Source of the DNA: Agrobacterium fabrum str. C58
GTDB taxonomy: Bacteria > Pseudomonadota > Alphaproteobacteria > Rhizobiales > Rhizobiaceae
NCBI RefSeq assembly: GCF_000092025.1
Contig: NC_003063.2
Coordinates: forward strand, 976,001-1,040,000
Length of the DNA stretch: 64,000 nt
Direction: 5' to 3'
Shown: one piece after another, positions 7,644-16,267 of the stretch
How positions within the stretch are numbered: position 1 is the stretch's first letter
How the letters are laid out: each line of letters opens with the position of its first letter
Notes under the pieces: generated by a model
What the model saw: the letters and a program-made list of their open reading frames with translations, nothing else
Told to the model about the DNA's origin: nothing
The model's database searches: none
Position numbers and translations under genes: made by a program

Positions 7644-8504
7644 ATGCTGAACCTTCAACATCTTGCCAGCTTCGTCATGCTTCAGCAAACCGGCAGTTTC
7701 ACGCTTGCTGCCGAGCGGCTCGGCATTGGCCAATCCACCGTCAGCCAGCATATCCAAAGGCTTGAGGCCGCGCTTGGCCGCCGGCTGATCGCACGCAGCA
7801 CCCATCAGGTGAAACTGACCGGCGAGGGTGAGGCCCTTTTGGGTTACGCCCGCAACATGCTTGATATCGACAGCAAGGTTTCATCGCTGTTCAGCGAAAA
7901 CCGCCTGCGCGGACAGCTGAGGCTTGGTGTGTCTGAAGATTTCGTCGCCAGCAGGCTGACAGCCATTCTGGAGGAATTCATCCGGCTTTATCCGCTGGTG
8001 GATCTTGAACTGACGGTTTCGCTGAGCGGCGTACTCTACCAGATGCAGGACAATGGCGAGCTGGATGTGGTGCTGGCCAAACGCCGTCTCGGCGATAAGC
8101 TCGGCCATTTTCTCTACCGCGAACCGCTCGTGTGGCTGGCGCGCGACCCGGAACGCATGCTGAACCAGCCGGATGCCCTGCCGCTCATCGCCTTTCCACC
8201 GCCGAGCATTACCAGAAAGGCGGCGCAGGAAGCGCTCGACCGGGCCGGTCTCGCCTGGCGGATCGTCTGCACCTGCGGCAGTCTGAGTGGACTGACCGCA
8301 GCGGCAAGAGCGGGCATGGGCATTCTGGTGCAGCCCCGCAGCATGGCGCCGGCCGGCCTCAAGGAAATTGCCGCCGGCGTGCTGCCGGCGCTTGAGGATG
8401 TGGAATTCGTGCTTCAGCCGAGCAAGGGTACGGATACGAAGCTGGTGCGCGCCCTTTCCGATCTCGTGTCCAGCAAGAGCATCGCACCCGGCAGCTTCGT
8501 GTAA
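7644..8504 (+). CDS. LysR-family transcriptional regulator
   Basis: 286 residues. N-terminal winged helix-turn-helix MLNLQHLASFVMLQQTGSFTLAAERLGIGQSTVSQHIQRLE is followed by a LysR substrate-binding domain starting at about RLRGQLRLGVSEDFVASRL. No strong ribosome site. Divergent from the SBF-family transporter and, by the usual LysR arrangement, the likely regulator of it. Effector unknown. Confidence 0.88.
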   Translation: MLNLQHLASFVMLQQTGSFTLAAERLGIGQSTVSQHIQRLEAALGRRLIARSTHQVKLTGEGEALLGYARNMLDIDSKVSSLFSENRLRGQLRLGVSEDFVASRLTAILEEFIRLYPLVDLELTVSLSGVLYQMQDNGELDVVLAKRRLGDKLGHFLYREPLVWLARDPERMLNQPDALPLIAFPPPSITRKAAQEALDRAGLAWRIVCTCGSLSGLTAAARAGMGILVQPRSMAPAGLKEIAAGVLPALEDVEFVLQPSKGTDTKLVRALSDLVSSKSIAPGSFV

Positions 8505-8510
8505 CGCGCC

Positions 8511-10010
8511 TCAATTGTCCCGTTTCGAGAGGCAACGGCCAACGCTGTCACGCCAGCCCGCGATCGCGTTCTTCCGCTCGCTTTCTTCCATGTCGGGGCT
8601 GAAGCGGCGGTCACGGCGCCAATGGTCGGCAAAGGCCTTGCGGTCCGGCCAGATGCCGGCGCGGGAGGCCGCAAGCCAGGCTGCGCCCAGAATGGTCGTT
8701 TCCAGAAAGACCGGACGATCGACCGGGGCGGCAAGAATATCCGCCAGCCGCTGCATGGTCCAATCGGAAGCGACCATGCCGCCATCCACCCTCAGCACCG
8801 TCTTGCCATTGTCACCCGCCCAGTCCTTGCGCATGGCGTCCAGGAGATCGAACGTCTGGTAGGCAACGCTTTCGAGCGCCGCGCGGGCAAATTCCGCAGG
8901 TCCCGTACCGCGCGTCAGGCCGAAAATCGCTCCGCGGGCCTCGGCATCCCAATAAGGCGCGCCAAGGCCGGTAAAGGCCGGCACGAGATAAACCCGCTGC
9001 TTGGGATCGGCCTTTTCGGCGAGCGCGCTGACTTCAGACGCAACCGAGATGAAACCAAGTTCGTCACGCAGCCATTGCACGGCGGCGCCGGCAATGAAGA
9101 TCGAACCTTCAAGCGCATAGGTCGTCACGCCATCGAGGCGGTAAGCAATCGTCGTTAGCAACCGGTTGGTGGATGCCACCCGGTCTGTGCCGGTATTGAG
9201 AAGGGCAAAGCAGCCCGTGCCATAGGTAGATTTCATCATGCCCGGCTCGAAGCAGGCATTGCCGATAACGGCGGCCTGCTGATCGCCGGCCACACCGAGG
9301 ATTGGAATTTCCGCACCGAGAAGCGCCTTATCCGTCACGCCGAAATCGGCAGCGCAGTCCAGCACCTCCGGCAGCATGGCGCGGGGAATGTTAAGGATAG
9401 ACAGCAATTCGTCATCCCAGGCGTTGTCTTCGATGTTGTAGATCAAGGTACGGGAGGCATTAGTGGCGTCAGTCACATGACGCCGGCCGCCAGTCAGGCG
9501 ATAGATCAGGAAACTGTCGACGGTGCCGAAGCAGATTTCTCCCTTCACGGCTTTTTCGCGAAGGCCGCTGACGCTATCGAGAAGCCATTTCAGCTTGGTG
9601 CCGGAAAAATAGGGATCGAGCAGCAGTCCGGTCTTTTTCGAAAACAGCGGCTCCAGCCCTCGGCGCTTCAGGTCCTCGCAGACCGGCGCGGCGCGACGAT
9701 CCTGCCAGACCACGGCGCGATGCACGGCCTCGCCGGTGTTGCGGTCCCACAGCACGGTTGTTTCACGCTGGTTTGTGATGCCGATTGCTGCAATATCGGA
9801 TGCGGCGATGCCGGCATCGGCAAGCGCCAGCCGGATGGTTTCGAGCACGCTTTTCCAGATATCTTCGGCATCGTGCTCGACCCAGCCGGAGGCCGGGAAA
9901 TGCTGCGGAAATTCTCGCTGGCCGACACCGATCACCCGCATGTCGCGATCAAAGACCATCGACCTCGTCGATGTCGTCCCCTGATCGATCGCCAGAATAT
10001 AACCGCCCAT
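8511..10010 (-). CDS. glpK: Glycerol kinase
   Basis: 499 residues; phosphorylates glycerol to sn-glycerol 3-phosphate with ATP in the cytoplasm. The FGGY family signatures are clear: N-terminal phosphate loop [18 protein letters not shown], substrate region [33 protein letters not shown], and adenosine site [19 protein letters not shown]. Start 10010 (MGGYILAID) has GGGAGTGAC upstream; 10034 would add eight residues. Last gene of the glycerol cluster, after glpV and a stem-loop at 10039-10057. The final residues lie only a few bases from the stop of the convergent LysR gene. Confidence 0.96.
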   Translation of the reverse strand: MGGYILAIDQGTTSTRSMVFDRDMRVIGVGQREFPQHFPASGWVEHDAEDIWKSVLETIRLALADAGIAASDIAAIGITNQRETTVLWDRNTGEAVHRAVVWQDRRAAPVCEDLKRRGLEPLFSKKTGLLLDPYFSGTKLKWLLDSVSGLREKAVKGEICFGTVDSFLIYRLTGGRRHVTDATNASRTLIYNIEDNAWDDELLSILNIPRAMLPEVLDCAADFGVTDKALLGAEIPILGVAGDQQAAVIGNACFEPGMMKSTYGTGCFALLNTGTDRVASTNRLLTTIAYRLDGVTTYALEGSIFIAGAAVQWLRDELGFISVASEVSALAEKADPKQRVYLVPAFTGLGAPYWDAEARGAIFGLTRGTGPAEFARAALESVAYQTFDLLDAMRKDWAGDNGKTVLRVDGGMVASDWTMQRLADILAAPVDRPVFLETTILGAAWLAASRAGIWPDRKAFADHWRRDRRFSPDMEESERKNAIAGWRDSVGRCLSKRDN

Positions 10011-10038
10011 TATGTCACTCCCTTTCAGACGCAATGAC

Positions 10039-10057
10039 GGGGCGGCAAAGCCGCCCC
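10039..10057 (-). terminator. Intergenic stem-loop between glpV and glpK
   Basis: GGGGCGGC-AAA-GCCGCCCC, an 8-bp perfect stem without a U tract on the transcribed strand. It probably stabilises the 3' end of the abundant binding-protein message or attenuates glpK. Confidence 0.55.
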
Positions 10058-10082
10058 GGTTTGTTCAGATTTGATGCAGAAA

Positions 10083-11804
10083 TTACTTCTGCCAGCTTTT
10101 GACCAGTTCGTCGTAATTGACGGTGACCGGCTTTTCCTTTTCGTTGGCGATCTTCAGCTGGGGTGCCAGATTGCCCTTCGAAACGGCGTCCTTGTTCCAG
10201 TAGTCGATATCATGTTCTTCCGCCAGTTTCGGGCCGATATCGCCCTGCACACCGGCGCGCTCGATACGGGCCATGACCTTTTCCTGCTCGGCGCAGAGTG
10301 AGTCCATTGCAGCCTGAGCGGTTTTGGCACCCGACGACGCATCGCCGATTGCCTGCCACCATAGCTGTGCCAGCTTCGGATAATCAGGAACGTTGGTGCC
10401 GGTCGGTGACCACTGTACGCGAGCCGGCGAACGGTAGAACTCGATCAAACCACCGAGCTTGGAAGCCCGGTCCGTGAAGCTCTTGTGATGGATGGTGGTG
10501 TCACGAATGAAGGTGAGACCGACGTGGCTCTTCTTCACATCCACTGTCTTGGAAGTCACGAACTGCGCATAAAGCCATGCGGCCTTGGCGCGGTCGTCGG
10601 GGGTGGATTTCATCAGTGTCCACGAACCCACATCCTGATAACCGAGCTTCATGCCGTCCTTCCAGTAGACGCCATGCGGGGAAGGTGCGACGCGCCATTT
10701 CGGCGAACCGTCCTCGTTCACGACAGGCAAGCCCGGCTTGGCCATATCGGCAGTGAAGGCCGTGTACCAGAATATCTGCTGGGCGACGTTGCCCTGCGCC
10801 GGCACCGGACCTGACTCGGAGAAGGTCATGCCCTGTGCTTCCGGCGGCGCGTATTTCTTCAGCCACTCGAGATATTTCTCGATGGAATAGACCGAAGCGG
10901 GACCGTTGGTATCGCCGCCGCGTGCGACGCACGAGCCGACCGGCTGCGATTTGTCATTGACCTTGATGCCCCATTCGTCGACAGGCAGGCCGTTTGGCAG
11001 ACCCTTGTCGCCGTTGCCGGCCATGGAAAGCCAGGCATCGGTGAAGCGCCAGCCGAGCGACGGGTCCTTCTTGCCGTAGTCCATATGGCCGAAGACCTTC
11101 TTGCCGCCGACATCGCGGCCGGTGAAGAATTCCGCGATATCCTCATAGGCAGACCAGTTGACGGGCACACCGAGGTCGTAGCCGTATTTGGCCTTGAAAT
11201 CGGCTTTGTTCTTGTCGTCGTTGAACCAGTCATAACGGAACCAGTAGAGGTTCGCGAATTGCTGGTCGGGAAGCTGGTAGAGCTTCTTGTCCGGTGCCGT
11301 CGTAAAGGCGCTGCCGATGAAGTCCTTGAGGTCGAGACCGGGATTGGTGACGTCCTTGCCCTCATTGGCCATGAAGTCCGTCAGGTTGCGCACCTGCTGG
11401 TAACGCCAATGCGTGCCGATGAGATCGCTATCGTTGACCCAGCCGTCATAAAGGTTCTGGCCGGTCTGCATCTGGGTCTGGATTTTTTCGACGACGTCAC
11501 CTTCCTGGATGATGTCATGCGTGACCTTGATGCCGGTAATGGCGGTAAAGGCCGGAGCCAGAACCTTGGATTCATATTCATGCGTTGTCAGGGATTCGGA
11601 AACCACCTTGATTTCCATGCCCGAAAAGGGTTTCGCCGCATCGACAAACCATTGCAGTTCCTTTTCCTGCTCCGCACGGGAAAGCGACGACATGTCGCCG
11701 ATTTCCTTGTCCAGAAACTGCTTTGCCTCCTCCATTCCGGCGAAAGCGGAACCCGTCATTGCCAGCAGCATGGCTGCCGTCGTCGTCATCAGATGCCGTC
11801 GCAT
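10083..11804 (-). CDS. glpV: Glycerol ABC transporter periplasmic binding protein
   Basis: 573 residues, long for an extracellular solute-binding protein of family 1 but normal for the rhizobial glycerol-binding GlpV. Signal peptide MRRHLMTTTAAMLLAMTGSAFAG. Contains VVSESLTTHEYESKVLAPAFTAITGIKV and DGWVNDSDLIGTHWRYQQV. A pair of cysteines (CVARGGD and SLCAEQE) may form a disulphide. GGGAGG lies 7 bases before the ATG. It captures glycerol in the periplasm for GlpP/GlpQ. A palindromic repeat block separates it from glpU. Confidence 0.88.
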   Translation of the reverse strand: MRRHLMTTTAAMLLAMTGSAFAGMEEAKQFLDKEIGDMSSLSRAEQEKELQWFVDAAKPFSGMEIKVVSESLTTHEYESKVLAPAFTAITGIKVTHDIIQEGDVVEKIQTQMQTGQNLYDGWVNDSDLIGTHWRYQQVRNLTDFMANEGKDVTNPGLDLKDFIGSAFTTAPDKKLYQLPDQQFANLYWFRYDWFNDDKNKADFKAKYGYDLGVPVNWSAYEDIAEFFTGRDVGGKKVFGHMDYGKKDPSLGWRFTDAWLSMAGNGDKGLPNGLPVDEWGIKVNDKSQPVGSCVARGGDTNGPASVYSIEKYLEWLKKYAPPEAQGMTFSESGPVPAQGNVAQQIFWYTAFTADMAKPGLPVVNEDGSPKWRVAPSPHGVYWKDGMKLGYQDVGSWTLMKSTPDDRAKAAWLYAQFVTSKTVDVKKSHVGLTFIRDTTIHHKSFTDRASKLGGLIEFYRSPARVQWSPTGTNVPDYPKLAQLWWQAIGDASSGAKTAQAAMDSLCAEQEKVMARIERAGVQGDIGPKLAEEHDIDYWNKDAVSKGNLAPQLKIANEKEKPVTVNYDELVKSWQK

Positions 11805-11879
11805 ATCAGTCCTCCCAAGGGTTGCGATTGCATGAAGTCTGCGGGTGCGGTTTTCCTCCGCCGCACCTTTTTTCTGCTC

Positions 11880-11931
11880 TAGATCAGGATGATTTTAGGT
11901 CAGATCGACCTAAAATCTGAATCCTGATCTA
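11880..11931. repeat. Palindromic intergenic repeat in the glpU-glpV gap, part 1
   Basis: A near-perfect 22-bp inverted repeat: TAGATCAGGAT-GATTTTAGGTC against GACCTAAAATC-TGA-ATCCTGATCTA. The only defect is a 3-base bulge; the loop is 5 bases. It would form a strong hairpin in the glp transcript. It resembles rhizobial mosaic intergenic repeats. Confidence 0.75.
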
Positions 11932-11942
11932 CATCATAAAGT

Positions 11943-11994
11943 TAGAGCGGGATTTCAGGCGAAAACCGCTCACACTTTTCGCCATCCCGCTCTA
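11943..11994. repeat. Palindromic intergenic repeat in the glpU-glpV gap, part 2 (RIME-like)
   Basis: Outer arms TAGAGCGGGAT / ATCCCGCTCTA (perfect, 11 bp) and inner arms GGCGAAAA / TTTTCGCC around a CCGCTCACAC-containing loop. The right end reaches into glpU: the glpU stop codon TAG (complement of 11992-11994) belongs to the repeat. The TAGAGCG ends match the repeat at 33599. Confidence 0.75.
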
Positions 11995-12285
11995 GACAAA
12001 ACGGAAAACGCCGATGGCGTAGACCAAGGATAGAGCGAGAGCCCACCACAGGTTCGGGCCGACCAGCCCGAGCCATGCGAGATGAATGAAGGCGCTGCCG
12101 AGCAGCGAAATGAACAGCCTGTCGCCGCGCGTCGTTTCGAACCGCAACAGGCCGAAGCGGGGATTGCCGCCGGGCGAGAGACGTTCCCAGACCCACATGC
12201 CAACCAGCAGCACAGCGATGGCAGCGAAAAAAGCCGCCGTCTGCCAGGTCCACGCCATCCAGGTAAAATCGGGCATCTTCATCAT
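11992..12285 (-). CDS. glpU: Small membrane protein of the glycerol ABC transporter (DUF2160)
   Basis: 97 residues, beginning MMKMPDFTWMAWTWQ. At least two membrane segments (WQTAAFFAAIAVLLVGMWVW; WALALSLVYAIGVFRFV) flank a basic loop RFETTRGDRLF. It matches the DUF2160 protein that always lies between glpQ and glpV in rhizobia. Deletion of such genes in Rhizobium affects glycerol growth, but the molecular role is unknown. GGGGAGGG lies 7 bases upstream; the glpQ stop is 2 bases away. Its stop codon is supplied by a palindromic repeat. Confidence 0.82.
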   Translation of the reverse strand: MMKMPDFTWMAWTWQTAAFFAAIAVLLVGMWVWERLSPGGNPRFGLLRFETTRGDRLFISLLGSAFIHLAWLGLVGPNLWWALALSLVYAIGVFRFV

Positions 12286-12287
12286 GG

Positions 12288-13202
12288 TCAAACCCTCCCC
12301 AGCGCAAAGCCCTTGGCGATGTAATTGCGCACGAACCAGATCACCAGCGCACCCGGTATCAGCGTCAGCACACCGGCAGCGGCAAGCAGGCCCCAGTCCA
12401 TGCCGGCGGCGGAGACGGTGCGTGTCATCGTCGCAGCAATCGGCTTGGCGTCCGTCGTCGTCAGCGTGCGGGCGATCAGAAGTTCGACCCATGAGAACAT
12501 GAAGCTGAAGAAACAGGCGACCCCGATGCCGGAGGCGATGAGCGGCATGAAGATCTTCACGAAAAATTTCGGGAAGGAATAGCCGTCAATATAGGCGGTT
12601 TCGTCGATTTCCTTCGGCACGCCGGACATGAAACCTTCAAGAATCCACACCGCCAGCGGCACGTTGAACAGGCAATGCGCCAGCGCCACGGCGATATGCG
12701 TGTCGATCAGCCCGAACGCCGAATAGAGCTGGAAGAACGGCAGCGCAAATACGGCGGGCGGCGCCATGCGGTTGGTCAAAAGCCAGAAGAACAGGTGTTT
12801 GTCGCCCAGGAAACGGTAACGCGAGAAGGCATAGGCTGCCGGAAGCGCCGCTGCGACGGAAATCACCATGTTCATGACGACGTAGATGATCGAGTTGATG
12901 TAACCCGAATACCAGGATGAATCGGTGAAGATCGTGCGATAGTTCTGGAGCGTCGGCTGGTGCGGATAAAGCGTCATCGACGAGACGATTTCCGCGTTCG
13001 TCTTGAAGCTCATATTGATAAGCCAGTAGATCGGAACCAGCAGAAGGATGATGTAGATCGTCGGCACCAGCCAGGAAAACCTGGACGGCCCATGGTGGCG
13101 GCGTGATCGTGCTGTTCCGGCAAAGCTAGGCCTTACCGACACCGCTGAGCCAGTGCCGAAGCCATTTCGCTCCACGCCGGTGGTGACATTGGAGGCGCTC
13201 AT
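12288..13202 (-). CDS. glpQ: Glycerol ABC transporter permease
   Basis: 304 residues. After a ~40-residue polar N-terminal arm come six hydrophobic segments and the BPD_transp_1 coupling motif EIDETAYIDGYSFPKFFVKIFMPLI (EAA-loop, residues ~200-225). It forms the inner-membrane channel with GlpP; the coupling loop docks on GlpS/GlpT. Separated from glpP by three bases and from glpU by two, so translation is probably coupled. MalG-type permease by family. Confidence 0.9.
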   Translation of the reverse strand: MSASNVTTGVERNGFGTGSAVSVRPSFAGTARSRRHHGPSRFSWLVPTIYIILLLVPIYWLINMSFKTNAEIVSSMTLYPHQPTLQNYRTIFTDSSWYSGYINSIIYVVMNMVISVAAALPAAYAFSRYRFLGDKHLFFWLLTNRMAPPAVFALPFFQLYSAFGLIDTHIAVALAHCLFNVPLAVWILEGFMSGVPKEIDETAYIDGYSFPKFFVKIFMPLIASGIGVACFFSFMFSWVELLIARTLTTTDAKPIAATMTRTVSAAGMDWGLLAAAGVLTLIPGALVIWFVRNYIAKGFALGRV

Positions 13203-13205
13203 GTC

Positions 13206-14072
13206 TCAAGTCTCCGCGTCGTGGCTGGTCATCACGGTGTAGAACACCCAGGACAACAGCAGGATGATGAGGAAGTAGATCAGCGACATGGCCGCCGCCG
13301 GGCCGAGGTCGAACTGGCCGAGCGCCATCTTCACGAGATCGATGGACAGGAAGGTGGTGGAGTTACCCGGGCCGCCGCCGGTGACGACGAAGGGCTCGGT
13401 ATAGATCATGAAACTGTCCATGAAGCGCAGCAGGAAGGCGATCAGCAGCACCCGCTTCATCTTCGGCAACTGAATGAACCGGAACACCGCGAAACGTGAT
13501 GCGCCGTCGATCCGTGCCGCCTGATAATAGGCATCCGGAATGGAAACGAGGCTGGCGTAGCACAGGAGCACGACAAGGCTCGTCCAGTGCCAGACATCCA
13601 TAATGACGACCGTAATCCAGGCATCGACGGGATCGTTGACATAGTTATAGTCAAGCCCGAGCTGATTGGCATAATAACCGAGCAGCCCGATATCGCTGCG
13701 GCCAAAGACCTGCCAGATCGTGCCCACCACATTCCACGGTACCAGCAGCGGCAACGCCATGGTAACGAGGCAGATCGGCACGCCGATGCCGGATTTCGGC
13801 ATTTTGAGTGCGATGAAGATGCCGAGCGGAATTTCGATTGCCAGGATGATGCCGGAAAAGACCAGATTGCGTCCGAGCGCGTTCCAGAAGCGGTCGGAGC
13901 TCAGGATTTCCTGAAACCATTGCGTTCCCGCCCAAAAGAACTGGTTGTTGCCGAAGGTATCCTGCACCGAATAATTCACGACGGTCATCAGCGGAATGAC
14001 GGCGGAAAAGGCGACCAGCACCAGCACCGGCAGCACCATGAACCACGCCTTGTTGTTCCAGCTTTTCTCCAT
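13206..14072 (-). CDS. glpP: Glycerol ABC transporter permease
   Basis: 288 residues, MalF-type permease. Six predicted membrane segments, for example WFMVLPVLVLVAFSAVIPLMTVVN, LVFSGIILAIEIPLGIFIAL and MSLIYFLIILLLSWVFYTV. The EAA coupling loop is IPDAYYQAARIDGASRFAVF (residues ~185-210). Partner of GlpQ for glycerol import. Start is 2 bases after the glpT stop. Confidence 0.9.
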   Translation of the reverse strand: MEKSWNNKAWFMVLPVLVLVAFSAVIPLMTVVNYSVQDTFGNNQFFWAGTQWFQEILSSDRFWNALGRNLVFSGIILAIEIPLGIFIALKMPKSGIGVPICLVTMALPLLVPWNVVGTIWQVFGRSDIGLLGYYANQLGLDYNYVNDPVDAWITVVIMDVWHWTSLVVLLCYASLVSIPDAYYQAARIDGASRFAVFRFIQLPKMKRVLLIAFLLRFMDSFMIYTEPFVVTGGGPGNSTTFLSIDLVKMALGQFDLGPAAAMSLIYFLIILLLSWVFYTVMTSHDAET

Positions 14073-14074
14073 GG

Positions 14075-15145
14075 TCAGGCTCCCATCTTCACGCGCCAGG
14101 AATCAGCAAAAACGCCGACCGCAGCCGGGTCGAAACGGACACCCGCTTCCGCCGGAATTTCCTCGTCTTCGGCGACAACGATTGCCAGCTTCTGGCCGGC
14201 AAACCGGGCGCGGACGATCTTCTGCCGGCCGATATCCTCAACCTTGTCGATAGTGATCGGCATGCCGCCGCGCTCCAGCCGGATGAATTCCGGGCGGATA
14301 CCGATCTCGATGCGTTGCGCTCCATCGACCTTCGGCGCACCTGCCAGCGGCACACCAAGACCGCCGACCACAGCTGTCGTCCCCTCGATGTTGGCGGGCA
14401 ACACATTCATGCCCGGCGAGCCGATGAAATAACCGACGAATGTATGTCCCGGCCGCTCGAAGAGCTCCGCGGGCGTGCCGATCTGAACGATCTGCCCGTC
14501 ATACATGACAACGACCTTGTCGGCGAAGGTCAGCGCCTCGGTCTGGTCATGGGTGACATAGACCATGGTGAAACCGGACTGGCGGTGCAGGCGCTTCAAC
14601 TGCGAGCGCAGCACCCATTTCATATGCGGATCGATGACCGTTAGCGGCTCGTCGAAGAGAATGGCGTTGACGTCGGAGCGCACGAGACCGCGCGCCAGCG
14701 AAATCTTCTGCTTCTGGTCTGCCGTCAATCCGCGCGCATGGCGTTTGGCCATGCCGGAGAGGTCGGTCATTTCGAGAATTTCTCGCACCCGACGATCCAC
14801 TTCGGCTTCCGGCACCTGCCGGTTACGCAGCGGAAAGGCGAGATTGTCGTAGACCGTCATCGTGTCGTAAACGACTGGGAACTGGAAGACCTGAGCGATG
14901 TTGCGATCTTCAGTCGCAAAATCGGTCACGTCGGTTCCATCAAAGGCGATGCGGCCTTCGGAGGGGCGCAGCAGGCCGGAAATGATGTTGAGCAGCGTGG
15001 TCTTGCCGCAACCGGAAGGTCCGAGCAGCGCATAGGCGCCGCCATCCTCCCATTCGTGATGCACTTCTTTCAGCGCATAATCGCCGGCAGCCTGCGCCTT
15101 GGCGTTATAGGCGTGGCGGATGTGATCGAGCGTGATGCGTGCCAT
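14075..15145 (-). CDS. glpT: Glycerol ABC transporter ATPase with degenerate signature motif
   Basis: 356 residues, MalK/UgpC-like with a C-terminal OB-type regulatory region. Walker A GPSGCGKTT (42-50), Walker B AILFDEP, and switch histidine in YVTHDQTEAL (His199) are intact. The ABC signature is LTADQ (140-144) instead of LSGGQ. The partner GlpS has the opposite pattern, so the two should form a heterodimer. Not to be confused with the E. coli glycerol-3-phosphate antiporter GlpT; the name follows the rhizobial glpSTPQUV operon. Located between glpS and glpP on the same strand. Confidence 0.9.
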   Translation of the reverse strand: MARITLDHIRHAYNAKAQAAGDYALKEVHHEWEDGGAYALLGPSGCGKTTLLNIISGLLRPSEGRIAFDGTDVTDFATEDRNIAQVFQFPVVYDTMTVYDNLAFPLRNRQVPEAEVDRRVREILEMTDLSGMAKRHARGLTADQKQKISLARGLVRSDVNAILFDEPLTVIDPHMKWVLRSQLKRLHRQSGFTMVYVTHDQTEALTFADKVVVMYDGQIVQIGTPAELFERPGHTFVGYFIGSPGMNVLPANIEGTTAVVGGLGVPLAGAPKVDGAQRIEIGIRPEFIRLERGGMPITIDKVEDIGRQKIVRARFAGQKLAIVVAEDEEIPAEAGVRFDPAAVGVFADSWRVKMGA

Positions 15146-15159
15146 GACCGATCTCCCCC

Positions 15160-16230
15160 TCAGGCCGCTTTGCCGATGGCGCGACCATTCGCGTCAAAGG
15201 CCATCAGGTGTTTTGTATCAAGAAACAGCTCGATATCCCTGTCGGGTTCGATGTCGTGAATACCGTGCGCCAGCATGACCCAGCGCCGGCCGGAAAATTC
15301 CACATGCACGAAACTCTCCGAGCCCGCGATTTCGGAAATCAGCGTCCGCGCCCGGATGGATTGCCGCGCCTCACCCTTCGCATACGGGAAAAGATGATGC
15401 GGCTGGAAGGCAATGGTCAAAGGTCCATCCGGCACGGCGGCAAGATGCGCCGGCACCGCAACCACCGCTTTGTCAGCGCGCGTGAAAGCGTTACCCGACT
15501 TGATGACCTCGATGGTGTTGAGCGGCGGATCGGCAAAAATTTCCGCGGTCACGATATCCACTGGCTGCCGGTAAACCTCGATCGTGCGGTTGAACTGCGT
15601 CACCCTTCCTTCGTTGAGCGTCGCCGTATTGCCACCCAGAAGCAGCGCCTCCGAAGGTTCGGTCGTGGCATAAACAAAGATCGCACCGGACTCGGCGAAG
15701 ATGCGTGGCAGCTCCTCGCGCAGTTCCTCACGCAGCTTGTAGTCGAGATTGGCCAGCGGCTCATCGAGCAGCACCAGATTGGCGTTCTTGACGATGGCGC
15801 GTGCAAGTGCCGTGCGCTGCTGCTGGCCGCCGGAAAGATTGAGCGGCGTCCGGTCGAGATAGGGCGTCAGCCTCAGAAGCTCGGCGGCCTTTCTCACCTC
15901 CCGGTCGATGGTCGACTGGTCCTTGCCGGCAACCCGCATCGGCGAAGCGATGTTTTCATAAACGGAGAGCGCCGGATAATTGATGAACTGCTGGTAGACC
16001 ATGGCGACGTTGCGCTTCTGTACCGGCCAGCCGGTCACATCCTCGCCATTAAAGAGGATCGAGCCGCCGCTCGGCTTGTCCAGCCCGGCCATCAGCCGCA
16101 TCAGCGTCGTCTTGCCCGAAAGCGTCGGTCCAAGCAGGACGTTCAGGCTTCCGCGCTGCAACGTCAGATCGGTCGGGTGAATATGATAGTCACCACCCAC
16201 CATCTTCGAGACGTTTCGCAATTCAAGCAT
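15160..16230 (-). CDS. glpS: Glycerol ABC transporter ATPase lacking the switch histidine
   Basis: 356 residues, MalK/UgpC-like. Walker A GPTLSGKTT (34-42), canonical signature LSGGQ (132-136) and Walker B LVLLDEP (152-158) are present. The switch-loop histidine is replaced: YATTEPSEAL has Thr190 where GlpT has His199 in YVTHDQTEAL. The ATP site built on GlpS is therefore likely inactive or regulatory, while its LSGGQ completes the site on GlpT. Starts 37 bases after glpD; 14 bases before glpT. Confidence 0.9.
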   Translation of the reverse strand: MLELRNVSKMVGGDYHIHPTDLTLQRGSLNVLLGPTLSGKTTLMRLMAGLDKPSGGSILFNGEDVTGWPVQKRNVAMVYQQFINYPALSVYENIASPMRVAGKDQSTIDREVRKAAELLRLTPYLDRTPLNLSGGQQQRTALARAIVKNANLVLLDEPLANLDYKLREELREELPRIFAESGAIFVYATTEPSEALLLGGNTATLNEGRVTQFNRTIEVYRQPVDIVTAEIFADPPLNTIEVIKSGNAFTRADKAVVAVPAHLAAVPDGPLTIAFQPHHLFPYAKGEARQSIRARTLISEIAGSESFVHVEFSGRRWVMLAHGIHDIEPDRDIELFLDTKHLMAFDANGRAIGKAA

Positions 16231-16267
16231 GGTGATCCAAAGCCTCCTCCGCTTTTCGATCGGATCG

